Position numbers and translations under genes: made by a program. Under the pieces are notes generated by a model, which was given only the letters and a program-made list of their open reading frames with translations, had not been told where the DNA came from and ran no database searches. A stretch of DNA of 64,000 nt from RGIG5952 sp045627605. GTDB lineage: Bacteria > Verrucomicrobiota > Kiritimatiellia > RFP12 > JAAYLN01. Shown here one piece after another: positions 55,979 to 64,000 of the stretch (position 1 is its first letter; every line of letters begins with the position of its first letter). Location of the stretch: assembly GCA_045627605.1 (NCBI GenBank), contig JAZQOA010000056.1, forward strand, positions 1 through 64,000. The letters run 5' to 3'.

Positions 55979-56007
55979 TTGCCGCAGTTCGCGGCGTTTG
56001 GTATAAT
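55979..56007 (+). promoter_or_regulatory. Promoter of the shortened ATPase
   Basis: TTGCCG, 17 bases ending GTTTGG, TATAAT. The leader to the ATG at 56106 is about 92 bases and includes a perfect CCGATGCC-TTG-GGCATCGG hairpin (56043-56061). Confidence 0.6.
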
Positions 56008-56105
56008 GAAGGGGAATGGCAAGACCTCGCCCTTGTGATTCGGCCGATGCCTTGGGCATCGGACAGGATCGGTTGCGGGACTGGCTCCATTTTTAAGGCT
56101 AAGTT

Positions 56106-56825
56106 ATGTTTTCAAATCCGTTCAAATTCGGCAGGGAAGTTTCGGGCGACCAGTTTTATGATCGCACGAAGGCTTTTGACAAGTTGTACCGTCGGCTTGC
56201 CTGGGGATCGAGCAATGTCGTCATGTACGCCCCGCGGCGATATGGCAAGACCTCGTTGGTCAAGAAAGTCCTGGGCCGTCTTGAGGGCGAGGGTGTCCCG
56301 ACAGTTTCCGTTGACTTGAACAAGGTCGCCAACATCGAGAAGTTTTGCGAACTCTACGCCCTCGCCCTCTGCAAGATTGCCGGGCAGGGGCAGTCAATTG
56401 CCAATCGTGTCGCGAATTTCCTGTCGCATCTGAACCCGACATTTTCATTTGGCGGAGAATCCGTCGTGTCCGTGAAATTCAACTACGGCGCCAAAATGAC
56501 GGAAAAGTCACTCTCGTCTGTCCTTGACCTTGCGGAGAAGCTTGCCGCGGAAGTTGTCGGGAAGCCCATCGTCGTCGCGTTCGACGAATTTCAGGAAATT
56601 GAGCGACTTTCGTCTTTGTCGGTTATGCAGCGGCTGCTTGTCGCGGCCCTTGCCGCCGAACCTGTACGGGAGTTCACCGAAGACTACCGCGCACGGCATG
56701 CGCTCGGCGGTTCCTCCACCGTCCACACGGCACTCAAGGCGGTGATAAAAAAGGGTCTTGTCGAAAGCGAGGCCGACGGTTATTTTCTCGGCGATCCTTT
56801 TTTCGCGAGGTACATCCGCAACTGA
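56106..56825 (+). CDS. Archaeal-type P-loop ATPase, internally shortened
   Basis: 239 residues. Walker A is APRRYGKTSLVKK, Walker B is IVVAFDEFQEIERLS. Family members then have about 100-120 residues of sensor and helical domain before the winged-helix end. Here the C-terminal winged helix (QRLLVAALAAEPVREF, then STVHTALKAVIKKGLVE) follows after only a few residues. An in-frame internal deletion is the simplest reading, so the protein is probably inactive as an ATPase motor. Confidence 0.72.
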   Translation: MFSNPFKFGREVSGDQFYDRTKAFDKLYRRLAWGSSNVVMYAPRRYGKTSLVKKVLGRLEGEGVPTVSVDLNKVANIEKFCELYALALCKIAGQGQSIANRVANFLSHLNPTFSFGGESVVSVKFNYGAKMTEKSLSSVLDLAEKLAAEVVGKPIVVAFDEFQEIERLSSLSVMQRLLVAALAAEPVREFTEDYRARHALGGSSTVHTALKAVIKKGLVESEADGYFLGDPFFARYIRN

Positions 56826-56849
56826 AGCCGCCTGCGCGGCCTGCCTTCC

Positions 56850-58298
56850 CTACCGCTCGATCGCGGCGCGGGCCGCCGCCAGATCGGTGAAAACCCCGGC
56901 GGAGAGCATCTGCACAATGAGGTTGCCGATGGCCGTGCCTTCCACGGGGCCGGCAATGACTTCGAGGCCCGTTGCCTGCGCGGTGAGTTCGTTGAGCAGG
57001 CCGTCGCGGCAGCCGCCGCCGACGATGTTGATGGACGTGTATTTTTTCCCGGTGATGCCCGAAAGCCCTTCGATCGCCTCGCGGTAGCATTCCGCAAGGC
57101 TCTGGTACACGCACCGCATCAGTTCGCCGACGGTCGCGGGCGCGGCGAAGCCGCCCTCCGCGCAGGCCCTGCACACTTCCCCGACCATGCTCGCGGGCGA
57201 CATGAAGCGGTTGTCGTTGACGTTGACGCGGCCCTCGTATTTCGCCGCGCGCGCCAACCCCTCGAGTTCCGCGAAGCTGAAGGGCCGCCCCTCGCGCCCC
57301 GCGGCAAACGCCGCCGCGTCGCCGGTCTGCTCGCGCCCCTTCACGTAGGAGACGCCATTGAGTTCGCGGCGGATCGACTGGATCATCCAGAGGCCCATGA
57401 TGTTCTTGAGGTAGCGGAAGCGGTAGGCGTAGCCACCTTCGTTGGTGAAGTTGGCCCTCCGGCTCGCCTCCGTCGTGATCGGGGCCGCGTTTTCAACGCC
57501 GAGGAGCGACCAGGTGCCGCTCGAAATGTAAACGGCCCGGTCATCGCGCGCCGGGACGGCCAGGTAGGCGCTGGCCGTGTCGTGCGAGGCGGAGAGAACC
57601 ACCTTGCAGTTGAAGCCAGTCTCGCGCGCGACCTCCGGGAGCAGCGGGCCGACCTCCGCGCCGGGCATGGAGAGTTCGCCGAAGATGCGCTGCGGGAATC
57701 CCAGCCGCGCGATGAGGTCGCGGTCCCAGTCCTTCGCCTCGGCATTGAGCAGGTTGGTCGTCGAGGAATCCGTGTAGTCGTGGACGATCCGGCCCGTGAG
57801 CCTGAAGGCAAGGTATTCGGGCATCAGCAGCAGGTGCGCGGCCTTTTCGAGTGCCGCGGGGTCGTCGCGGCGCAAGGCGGCGAGCTGGTAGATGGTGTTG
57901 AACGGCATCTTCTGGATGCCGGCGCGCGCGTAGAGTTCCTCTTCGGGCACGGCCTGGAAGACGAGGGCGTCGGCGCCGTCCGTGCGCGGGTCGCGGTAGG
58001 CCACGGCATCGCAGCAGGGCGCCAGCGACTCGTCGAGAAGCACGAAATCCACGCCCCAGGTGTCGATGCCGACGGTTTCGGGAATCTTCCCGGCCGCACC
58101 GCAGGCCTTGATGCCCGCGACAACGTGGCGGACGAGGCTCTCCACGTCCCAGCAGTCGTGCCCGCCGCGGCGGACTTGCACGTTGTCGAAGCGGTAGACC
58201 TCCTCCAACTTGATTTTGCCGTCCGCGACGTGGCCGAGGATGTGGCGGCCGCTTGAGGCGCCGATGTCGATTGCGAGGAAGTATCTTTCGGTGGACAT
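56850..58298 (-). CDS. rhaB: Rhamnulokinase
   Basis: 482 residues of the FGGY kinase family. Markers are YFLAIDIGASSGRHILGHV, TVGIDTWGVDFVLLDE, VAYRDPRTDG, SGTWSLLGVE, NFTNEGGYAYRFRYLKNIMG and NIVGGGCRDGLLN. It phosphorylates L-rhamnulose in rhamnose catabolism. GGAGAA precedes the ATG at 58298. It follows lpxB by 13 bases, an unexpected neighbour; rhaA and rhaD are not in the window. Confidence 0.93.
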   Translation of the reverse strand: MSTERYFLAIDIGASSGRHILGHVADGKIKLEEVYRFDNVQVRRGGHDCWDVESLVRHVVAGIKACGAAGKIPETVGIDTWGVDFVLLDESLAPCCDAVAYRDPRTDGADALVFQAVPEEELYARAGIQKMPFNTIYQLAALRRDDPAALEKAAHLLLMPEYLAFRLTGRIVHDYTDSSTTNLLNAEAKDWDRDLIARLGFPQRIFGELSMPGAEVGPLLPEVARETGFNCKVVLSASHDTASAYLAVPARDDRAVYISSGTWSLLGVENAAPITTEASRRANFTNEGGYAYRFRYLKNIMGLWMIQSIRRELNGVSYVKGREQTGDAAAFAAGREGRPFSFAELEGLARAAKYEGRVNVNDNRFMSPASMVGEVCRACAEGGFAAPATVGELMRCVYQSLAECYREAIEGLSGITGKKYTSINIVGGGCRDGLLNELTAQATGLEVIAGPVEGTAIGNLIVQMLSAGVFTDLAAARAAIER

Positions 58299-58311
58299 TT
58301 GGCAGGTTCTC

Positions 58312-59490
58312 CTATTCCGCCGGGGCGGCGGGCCGTCCGAGGACGGCGAGCACGGCTTCGGCCGCGCGGCGCGCGGCGTCGCCGCCGCCAAGCGCCTCGT
58401 TGACTTCGCGCAGGCCGTCGATCGCCGCGTTGCGGCTGGCGGTGTCCGTGACGTATTCGACGAGCTTGTCGGCCAGCGCCTCGGGCGTGAGGTCGTGCTG
58501 GATGAGTTCGGGCATGATTTTCTTGCCGGTGATGAGGTTGGCGAGCCCAATGCAACCCGCCTTGCGAAGGACGATGCGCCCAATGCGGTACGTGAGCCAC
58601 GACGCCCGGTACACCAGCACCGTCGGGCACAGCATCAGCGACGCCTCAAGCGTGGCGGTGCCCGAAGTGACGGCGGCGGCCTCGGCCTGGCGAAGCACTT
58701 CGCGCGCCATGCCGTCAACGACGGCGAGGTGCGAGGGCTTTCGCGGCGCGGCGTCGATCACGGCGTTGATCTGGGCGCGGATGCGGTCCGACGACGCCGG
58801 CACGATGAAACTGGCGGGTTCCTCAAGCTGCGCCTCGACCTGTGCCGCGGCGGCGAGCATGTCGGGGAGGAGTTTTGCGATTTCCCCGGGGCGGCTCCCC
58901 GGAAGAAGCGCGATGCGCCGCCCCGAGGCCAGCCACGGGAGTTCCGCCTCGGGCGAGGCGTGCGTTTCGGCGGCGCGGTCAATGAGCGGGTGCCCCGCGA
59001 AAACGGGGCGGAGCTTCGTCGGCGCGAAGCAGGCGGGCTCAAAGGGGAAGATCGTGACGAGGGCGTCGAGGACTTCGGCTATTTTCCAGATGCGGCTCCG
59101 GTGCCAGACCCACACCTGCGGGCAGATGTAGTGGACGGTCTTCACGCCGTTTTTCTTCGCGGCGGCGGCCAGGCGGAGGTTGAAGCCGGGATAGTCGACG
59201 GTGAGCAGGATGTCGGGCCGCCAGTCGCGGATTTCGTCCGTCATCCGGCGGAGCAGGCGCGCGAAGAAACGGAGGCGCTTGAGCACCTCCCAGAATCCAA
59301 TCACCGCGATCGAGTCGCAGTGGAGCAACTGCTCCTGGCCCGCCTCGCGCATCGCGTCGCCGCCGATGCCGCGGAAAACCACGGGCCGCGGCGAAAACTC
59401 GCGGAGGGCGCGCATCAGGGGCGCGGCATGCTGGTCGCCCGAGGCTTCGCCGGCGACAATGAAAATCCTGAGAGGTTCCTCTTCGTTCAT
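58312..59490 (-). CDS. lpxB: Lipid-A-disaccharide synthase
   Basis: 392 residues. The GT-B enzyme starts IFIVAGEASGDQHAAPLM and has FRGIGGDAM, VDYPGFNLRLA, HYICPQVWVW and LLPGSRPGEI. It joins UDP-diacylglucosamine and lipid X to make lipid A disaccharide at the inner membrane. Its start overlaps the lpxI stop (ATGA), and LpxI supplies its substrate lipid X. In-frame codons upstream of 59490 overlap lpxI and are not used. Confidence 0.95.
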   Translation of the reverse strand: MNEEEPLRIFIVAGEASGDQHAAPLMRALREFSPRPVVFRGIGGDAMREAGQEQLLHCDSIAVIGFWEVLKRLRFFARLLRRMTDEIRDWRPDILLTVDYPGFNLRLAAAAKKNGVKTVHYICPQVWVWHRSRIWKIAEVLDALVTIFPFEPACFAPTKLRPVFAGHPLIDRAAETHASPEAELPWLASGRRIALLPGSRPGEIAKLLPDMLAAAAQVEAQLEEPASFIVPASSDRIRAQINAVIDAAPRKPSHLAVVDGMAREVLRQAEAAAVTSGTATLEASLMLCPTVLVYRASWLTYRIGRIVLRKAGCIGLANLITGKKIMPELIQHDLTPEALADKLVEYVTDTASRNAAIDGLREVNEALGGGDAARRAAEAVLAVLGRPAAPAE

Positions 59491-60323
59491 GGCCTTAGGG
59501 GGGCGGGAGGGAGGCCGGAATCCAGCGCGACGACGGCAATGCCGTGGCGGTCCGCCTCCCGGATGACTTCTTCGCGGTCGAGAAGGATGGCGCGTCCGGC
59601 CTGGAAGGCGAGGGCGGACGCCTTTGAGCGCACGAGCCGCCGCATCGTCTCCTTGCCGACGACGGGGATGTCGAAGCGCATGTCGTGGCCGTCGCGGGCA
59701 ACCTTGACGACGACGGCGCCGCGCCCGCCGAGCCGGCAGCCGCGCTTGATGGCGGCGTTGGTCCCCTCGAAAGCCTCGACGGCGAGAACCATGCCGTCCT
59801 TGACGACGACGGTCTGGCCGACGTCGACGACGCCGACCGCCATGGCGGCCGCGTGGCCGCGCGCAATGTCGGCTTCCTCGCGGGCGTCGGGTGCGCGCCG
59901 CGTCAGTACGCCGGCCTGGGGGATGCAATCGTCCATGTAGGACGAAGCGGGCAGCACGCGCAAGCCGAAACCCGAGAGATATTCGAGAACGGCGCCGAAA
60001 ATCGAGTGCGCGCATTTCGCGCCGAGCTTGGCGAGGATGCCGCGGGCAACGGGATCGAAACGGGTGGTGAAAAGCGCGGCGGGCGAAATCTGGCCGGCCA
60101 AAACGACGTTCTTGACGCCGGTCGAGAGGATCCAGTCTTTCATCCGCCCGACTTCGCCGACGCCGAAGCGGGCGCTGAAGTCGGCGGCGCAAAGCGAACG
60201 CGAAGTCTGGCCGCGGAAAGCCAGGACGCCGATGCGGCCAACCCCCGCCTTCCTCGCCCCGTCAAGCAACAGGCGCGGATAGCGTCCTTTGCCCGCGATG
60301 ATCAAAAGATCGTCGTTGTCCAT
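59487..60323 (-). CDS. lpxI: UDP-2,3-diacylglucosamine pyrophosphatase LpxI
   Basis: 278 residues. It opens with LLIIAGKGRYPRLLLDGARK, and the C-terminal half has AVEAFEGTNAAIKRG and VARDGHDMRFDIPVVG, the LpxI pattern. It releases UMP to give lipid X, replacing LpxH. The ATG at 60323 begins only 7 bases after the CCA end of tRNA-Gly, with T7 between, so a ribosome site would have to lie inside the tRNA. A downstream ATG with better context is not present. Likely cotranscribed with the tRNA. Confidence 0.93.
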   Translation of the reverse strand: MDNDDLLIIAGKGRYPRLLLDGARKAGVGRIGVLAFRGQTSRSLCAADFSARFGVGEVGRMKDWILSTGVKNVVLAGQISPAALFTTRFDPVARGILAKLGAKCAHSIFGAVLEYLSGFGLRVLPASSYMDDCIPQAGVLTRRAPDAREEADIARGHAAAMAVGVVDVGQTVVVKDGMVLAVEAFEGTNAAIKRGCRLGGRGAVVVKVARDGHDMRFDIPVVGKETMRRLVRSKASALAFQAGRAILLDREEVIREADRHGIAVVALDSGLPPAPLRP

Positions 60324-60330
60324 AAAAAAA

Positions 60331-60404
60331 TGGAGCGGGCGAAGGGAATCGAACCCTCGTGACCAGCTTGGAAGGCTGGTGTTCTGCCATTGAACTACGC
60401 CCGC
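60331..60404 (-). tRNA. tRNA-Gly (anticodon TCC)
   Basis: A 74-base cloverleaf with acceptor GCGGGCG/CGCCCGC, D-arm GTTC/GAAC, anticodon stem CCAGC/GCTGG around CTTCCAA, T-loop TTCGATT, and an encoded CCA. It reads GGA/GGG codons. Confidence 0.97.
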
Positions 60405-60429
60405 TCTTTCACTGAAAAAGTTGCCTATT

Positions 60430-60458
60430 ATTCTACTTGAAAACGAAACGGCAGTCAA
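60430..60458 (-). promoter_or_regulatory. Promoter of tRNA-Gly and probably lpxI-lpxB-rhaB
   Basis: TTGACT (60458-60453), 17 bases, TAGAAT (60435-60430). The tRNA begins 25 bases later. This is the best consensus promoter in the window. Confidence 0.7.
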
Positions 60459-60472
60459 GAACCGCAACGCCG

Positions 60473-62680
60473 TCACCCCTCGGCGGAGAACTCGAAGACC
60501 GCGGAGTCATACCCCGCGCCAAGCCTGACGGGCAGGCCGGCGGAGGCCAATGCGTCGCCGCCGACGGGTTGCGCGATCTCCTCGGCGTGGCGACAATCCG
60601 CGACATTGATCTCCGCGACGCGGTAGCGCTTCGCGGGGTCGAGCCCCTGGAGGCGCAGGGCCGGGATGTAGTTCTTGTAGATGCCTCGCGCCAAGCCATA
60701 CGCGAAGAGCACGGCCCGGGACTTGTCCTCCGAGACGTACATCAGCGCCGCGTAGTCGCCGGCGTAGGGGGAGGCGAGCCGGTAGAGGTCGCCCTGCTGC
60801 ACGACGGGCCGGATGCGCCCGTAGGTTTTGACGGCCGCCTTGATGAACGGGACTTCGTCCGGCGCGACGTTGCCCGGGTGGAGCTCGAAGCCAAGCCGCC
60901 CCGACATCGCCACGTCAAAGCGGAACTTGATGGGCATCGGGCGCCCGGTCTGGTGGTTGGGCGAGGCCGTGACATGGCAGCCGATGGCGTTGGCCGGGTA
61001 GAACTGGGTCTCGCCCCACTGGATGAAGACGCGCATGTGGGCGTCCGTGTCGTCCGAGCCCCAGCATTCGTCGGCGTATGTCCCCAGCGAACCGTATTCG
61101 ACGTGGCCGCCGCCCGACGAACACGCCTGGAACATGACAGAGGGATGGGCCTTGGCGAGCCGCGCGGCAAGCTCGTAGACACCTGTCGCGTAGTCGAACC
61201 AGACGTTGGCCTGGCGGTCGGCGGGCAGGTAGGCGGACCCCGCGTTCATCACGTTGGCGTTGGCATCCCACTTCACGTAGGTGATGCCGGGAACCTCCGT
61301 GAGGATCGCGTCGATTTGCCTGAAAATCGCGTCGCGGACGGCCGGGTTGCACATGTCGAGCACGACTTGCGTGCCGCCACGCCCCTGCCGCAGCGCCCGG
61401 GTTGGCTCGCGGAGCACCCAGTCCGGATGGTCCCGGACGATTTCGCTGCGGACGTTCGCCATCTCCGGCTCGAACCAGAGGCCCAGCCGCAAGCCGCGCT
61501 TCGCCGCCTCGGCGGCGAGGTACTTCGGGCCGCGCGGAAGCTTGTCGTAGTTCCACGTCCAGTCGCCGAGGCCGCACGTGTCGTCGGCGCGGGCGAATTC
61601 GCCACGCCCGAACCAGCCGTCGTCGATGACGAACATCTCCCCGCCGAAGTCGCGGACGCCGTCCATCATGTCCGTCAGCGTCTTCTCGGTGAACTTGAAG
61701 TAGGCGCCCTCCCAGCTGTTGAGCAGGATCGGCCGCAATTCGCGCCCGCGCGGCATGCAATGGCGCCGCGCCCACGCATGCAGATTTCGCGAGACCTGGC
61801 CGCGGCCGGCGTCCGAATAGGTGAAGACGAACTTGGGGAGCGTGATCGCCTTGCCCGGGTCGAGCACGTAGGGGCCGGAGCAGTTCTCGACGCCGGCGTG
61901 GATCGCGAGGGCATCGGCGTGCGTGCGCATCGCGCCCGCCCCCCAGGCGCCCGACCAGGCCAATGCGCCGCCAAAAACCCGCCCCGAAGTCTCGGAAGAT
62001 TCGCCATAGGCGACCATAAACGCGGGGTTCGACTCCCATGCGCCGCGGACGCCCGAGCGCGAGCCGATCGACACCGTGGCGCCGCGGCCGATTTTCGTCG
62101 CGTCGCACTGCGCCTCGGCCGCCCAGTGTCCTGAAAGATGGAAAAGCGTCGCGTCGCGCCCGGCGCCATTGATCTCCATGGCGAACGAGTCCATGCGGGA
62201 AATCGACACCGGCCCCTTCTCGCCGTTCTCCAACTCCACCCAGGTCTCGAAGACGTCGCAGTCGGGCCAGGCGCGGAAATGCTGCGTCGCGAAAAAGCGG
62301 TAGACGGCGTCACGCATCCTGAAGACAAGGTGCGACGCGCCCCCCGGCTCCGTCTCGACGGAGGCGGCGTCCGCGACAAGCGCCGTCGAAGCCACGCCGT
62401 CTGCGTGGATCACGGCAAGGGCGCCGTAGGCGTCCATTCCCTGGCGGGGCTTGCCATTTCCTCCCTTGAGGTCGTCGCACGTGTCGTCGCCAAAGGCCGG
62501 GTACGACGCCTGCGACGGGTAGTGCAGCCCCGTGTAGAAATTCCACCCGCCGGGCCGCAACGCGAGGGCGTCGGAGGGGTTGGCGACCTTCCGCCCGAAA
62601 TAGGCGTAGGAATAGCGCGATTCTTCACGCACGAAGGCGAGCATGCAGTTCGCCGTCGAAAGTTCAACGAAGTCTTCCAT
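60473..62680 (-). CDS. Alpha-galactosidase, GH36
   Basis: 735 residues. The N-terminal beta-sandwich and central TIM barrel are typical: NSWEGAYFKFTEKTL, FVIDDGWFGRG, GLRLGLWFEPEMAN, the nucleophile Asp in ITYVKWDANANV and the acid/base Asp in CWGSDDTDAHMR. It removes terminal alpha-galactose from oligosaccharides. No signal peptide is seen, so it acts inside the cell on imported sugar. The stop of the nitroreductase gene is one base before its ATG, so it is the third gene of an operon with rmlD. Confidence 0.93.
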   Translation of the reverse strand: MEDFVELSTANCMLAFVREESRYSYAYFGRKVANPSDALALRPGGWNFYTGLHYPSQASYPAFGDDTCDDLKGGNGKPRQGMDAYGALAVIHADGVASTALVADAASVETEPGGASHLVFRMRDAVYRFFATQHFRAWPDCDVFETWVELENGEKGPVSISRMDSFAMEINGAGRDATLFHLSGHWAAEAQCDATKIGRGATVSIGSRSGVRGAWESNPAFMVAYGESSETSGRVFGGALAWSGAWGAGAMRTHADALAIHAGVENCSGPYVLDPGKAITLPKFVFTYSDAGRGQVSRNLHAWARRHCMPRGRELRPILLNSWEGAYFKFTEKTLTDMMDGVRDFGGEMFVIDDGWFGRGEFARADDTCGLGDWTWNYDKLPRGPKYLAAEAAKRGLRLGLWFEPEMANVRSEIVRDHPDWVLREPTRALRQGRGGTQVVLDMCNPAVRDAIFRQIDAILTEVPGITYVKWDANANVMNAGSAYLPADRQANVWFDYATGVYELAARLAKAHPSVMFQACSSGGGHVEYGSLGTYADECWGSDDTDAHMRVFIQWGETQFYPANAIGCHVTASPNHQTGRPMPIKFRFDVAMSGRLGFELHPGNVAPDEVPFIKAAVKTYGRIRPVVQQGDLYRLASPYAGDYAALMYVSEDKSRAVLFAYGLARGIYKNYIPALRLQGLDPAKRYRVAEINVADCRHAEEIAQPVGGDALASAGLPVRLGAGYDSAVFEFSAEG

Positions 62681-62681
62681 T

Positions 62682-63371
62682 TCACCAGATGTCGTAGTGG
62701 ACCTTTTTCTCGTCCCACTTGTCCTTCGGCTGCGGGTCCTCGGCGGGGTAGCCGACGGGGACGATGTTGAGCGGCACGTAGCCCTCGGGGATGCCGAGGA
62801 TACCGCGCACGGCGGCGATGCGTTCCTCGCCGGGGTAGACGCCCGTCCAGATCGCGCCCAACCCGAGGGAATGGGCGGCGAGCAGGAGGTTCATCGTGGC
62901 GGCCGAGCAGTCGCAGACCCACCAGCCGTCACCGTTCGCCGCGTTGCCGCAGACGATGATCGCGAGCTTTGCGCCGTTGCCGACGCGGCAGTAGGGGTTG
63001 TTGTCCGCGAGGGCCTTCAGCTTCGCCGGGTCGCGGACGACCAGGAACTCCCACGGGCGCTTGTCGAGAGCCGACGGCGCGCACATCGCGGCCTTCAGGA
63101 GTTTTTCGACCGTCGCCTGGTCGACCTCCCTGGACGGGTCGAACTTCCTCACGGACTTCCGCGTGCGGATCGCGGATAGCGCATCGGGCACCTTGCCGTC
63201 GGCCACCTCTTGCACACCGTCGCCCAAGCCGCCGAAAAACTCGGCCGCGCCCTTGCCTACGAGCTCCCCGCCTTTTCTCGCCATCTTTCCTCCGGTCCTT
63301 TCAACCTTGTCGCACCCGGCGGCGACAACCACCGCCAACGCGGCGAACGCCGCGACCTTGAAAAAGCTCAC
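62682..63371 (-). CDS. Nitroreductase-family protein with lipoprotein signal
   Basis: 229 residues. The first 20 (SFFKVAAFAALAVVVAAGCD) form a lipoprotein signal with the lipobox Cys, then an amphipathic linker with KMARKGGELVGKGAAEFF. The nitroreductase domain follows: IRTRKSVRKFDPSREV, AMCAPSALDKRPWEFLVV, MNLLLAAHSLGLGAIWTG, NIVPVGYPAE. The family binds FMN and is normally cytosolic. The GTG at 63371 is chosen because AAGGAAAGG lies 8 bases upstream; a GTG at 63380 is also possible. Confidence 0.85.
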   Translation of the reverse strand: MSFFKVAAFAALAVVVAAGCDKVERTGGKMARKGGELVGKGAAEFFGGLGDGVQEVADGKVPDALSAIRTRKSVRKFDPSREVDQATVEKLLKAAMCAPSALDKRPWEFLVVRDPAKLKALADNNPYCRVGNGAKLAIIVCGNAANGDGWWVCDCSAATMNLLLAAHSLGLGAIWTGVYPGEERIAAVRGILGIPEGYVPLNIVPVGYPAEDPQPKDKWDEKKVHYDIW

Positions 63372-63386
63372 TTGCAACACCTTTCC

Positions 63387-64000
63387 TTAATTGAGGCCAA
63401 ATTCAAGCCGCATGAACTCCGCGAGGGCGGCCTTCCAGTCCGGCATTGGCGGCAGTCCCGAAAGACGGAGCATCATCTTGTCAAGGCGCGAGTTTTTCGG
63501 CCGCGGCGCGGGACGCGGGAATTCCTCCGTGGCGCAGGGCTGGATCTTCTGGTCCACGCCGGCGAGGCGAAAGATTTCCGCGGCGAACTCCGCCCACGAG
63601 GCCTCGCCTTCGCATGTCATGTGGAATGTCCCGCAAAGATTCGGGCGCTTCAGGATTTCGCGCAGTTCGCGCGCGACGGCAAGCGCACTCGTGGGGTTGC
63701 CGCGCTGGTCGTCCACGACCTTGAGCACGGGGCGGGTGCCGTCCGCGAGCTTGAGCATCGCGTGCACGAAGCTCGGCCCGCCAAAGCCATAGAGCCACGA
63801 GATGCGGGCCACCACGTGGTTTGGGCAGAGCTGGCGGACAAGCTCCTCGCCCGCGAACTTGCTTTTGCCGTAAACCGTGGCCCCGCCCGTCGGGCGGTCA
63901 AATTCGCAATAGGGTCTTTCCGCGCCGCCGTCGAAAACGTAGTCCGTGGAAATCGCGACCAGGCGCGTCCCGTGCCGGTTGCACGCCGCCGCGACATTGG
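63387..64000 (-). CDS. rmlD: dTDP-4-dehydrorhamnose reductase, 5' end outside window
   Basis: The visible 203 codons include RLVAISTDYVFDGGAERPY, then ATVYGKSKFAGEELVRQL with the catalytic Tyr and Lys (YGKSK), HVVARISWLYGFGGPSFV, and a C-terminal region with GTFHMTCEGEASWAEFA. It is a short-chain dehydrogenase making dTDP-L-rhamnose for surface polysaccharide. The N-terminal NAD-binding GxxGxxG is beyond the edge. Confidence 0.92.
   Translation of the reverse strand, partial: NVAAACNRHGTRLVAISTDYVFDGGAERPYCEFDRPTGGATVYGKSKFAGEELVRQLCPNHVVARISWLYGFGGPSFVHAMLKLADGTRPVLKVVDDQRGNPTSALAVARELREILKRPNLCGTFHMTCEGEASWAEFAAEIFRLAGVDQKIQPCATEEFPRPAPRPKNSRLDKMMLRLSGLPPMPDWKAALAEFMRLEFGLN

Overview
The window is a GC-rich, densely coded stretch of a Gram-negative bacterial chromosome. 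The Gram-negative call rests on BamA, LpxB and LpxI. A VTC/DUF4956/CotH cluster, very large exported BspA/MBG and beta-helix proteins, a GH109-type NAD enzyme, and a CesT-like chaperone flanked by calpain-like proteases suggest the PVC group (Verrucomicrobiota/Kiritimatiellota, probably gut-associated). That placement is inference; no rRNA is present. Many promoters are readable: TTGnnn, a 17-base spacer, then an extended -10 close to TGnTATAAT, often only 6 to 30 bases before the start codon.

Layout. 1-3672: 5' part of a giant exported beta-helix protein. 3969-10147: hybrid sensor kinase, polyprenyl-type glycosyltransferase, a BglII/BstYI-like restriction enzyme with an MT-A70 methylase, and pgi. 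10256-14535: VTC, DUF4956 and CotH/LamG operon. 14578-21740: exonuclease and GT2-GtrA fusion, a beta-barrel-like protein, and two large polytopic membrane proteins of glycosyltransferase-C appearance. 21771-22235: three exact-length 155-bp repeats carrying the tail of the MATE pump gene. 23701-29680: chaperone cluster dnaK, groES, groEL, htpG.

29919-39670 is a plastic accessory region: hairpin-rich repeat arrays, a dinJ-yafQ toxin-antitoxin pair and a deleted second copy of it, a DUF4143 ATPase, a degenerate IS4-type transposase, 23-bp tandem repeats, a large BspA-LRR/MBG exported protein with an orphan copy of its C-terminus, and a DUF2971 gene.

39781-46196: arylamine N-acetyltransferase, then an island of two paralogous calpain-like cysteine proteases with a CesT-like secretion chaperone between them (candidate type III effectors, both transcription units behind an ECF-sigma-like promoter), followed by a CYTH phosphatase and dGTPase. 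46332-49856: glucuronokinase-like kinase, GH109-like oxidoreductase and PPi-type phosphofructokinase, suggesting sugar salvage. 49900-55533: bamA, a complete TRAP transporter and a UspA protein. 55534-56825: HipA remnant and a shortened ATPase. 56850-60458: tRNA-Gly, lpxI, lpxB, rhaB in one direction. 60473-64000: GH36 alpha-galactosidase, an unusual lipoprotein nitroreductase and rmlD (cut by the edge).
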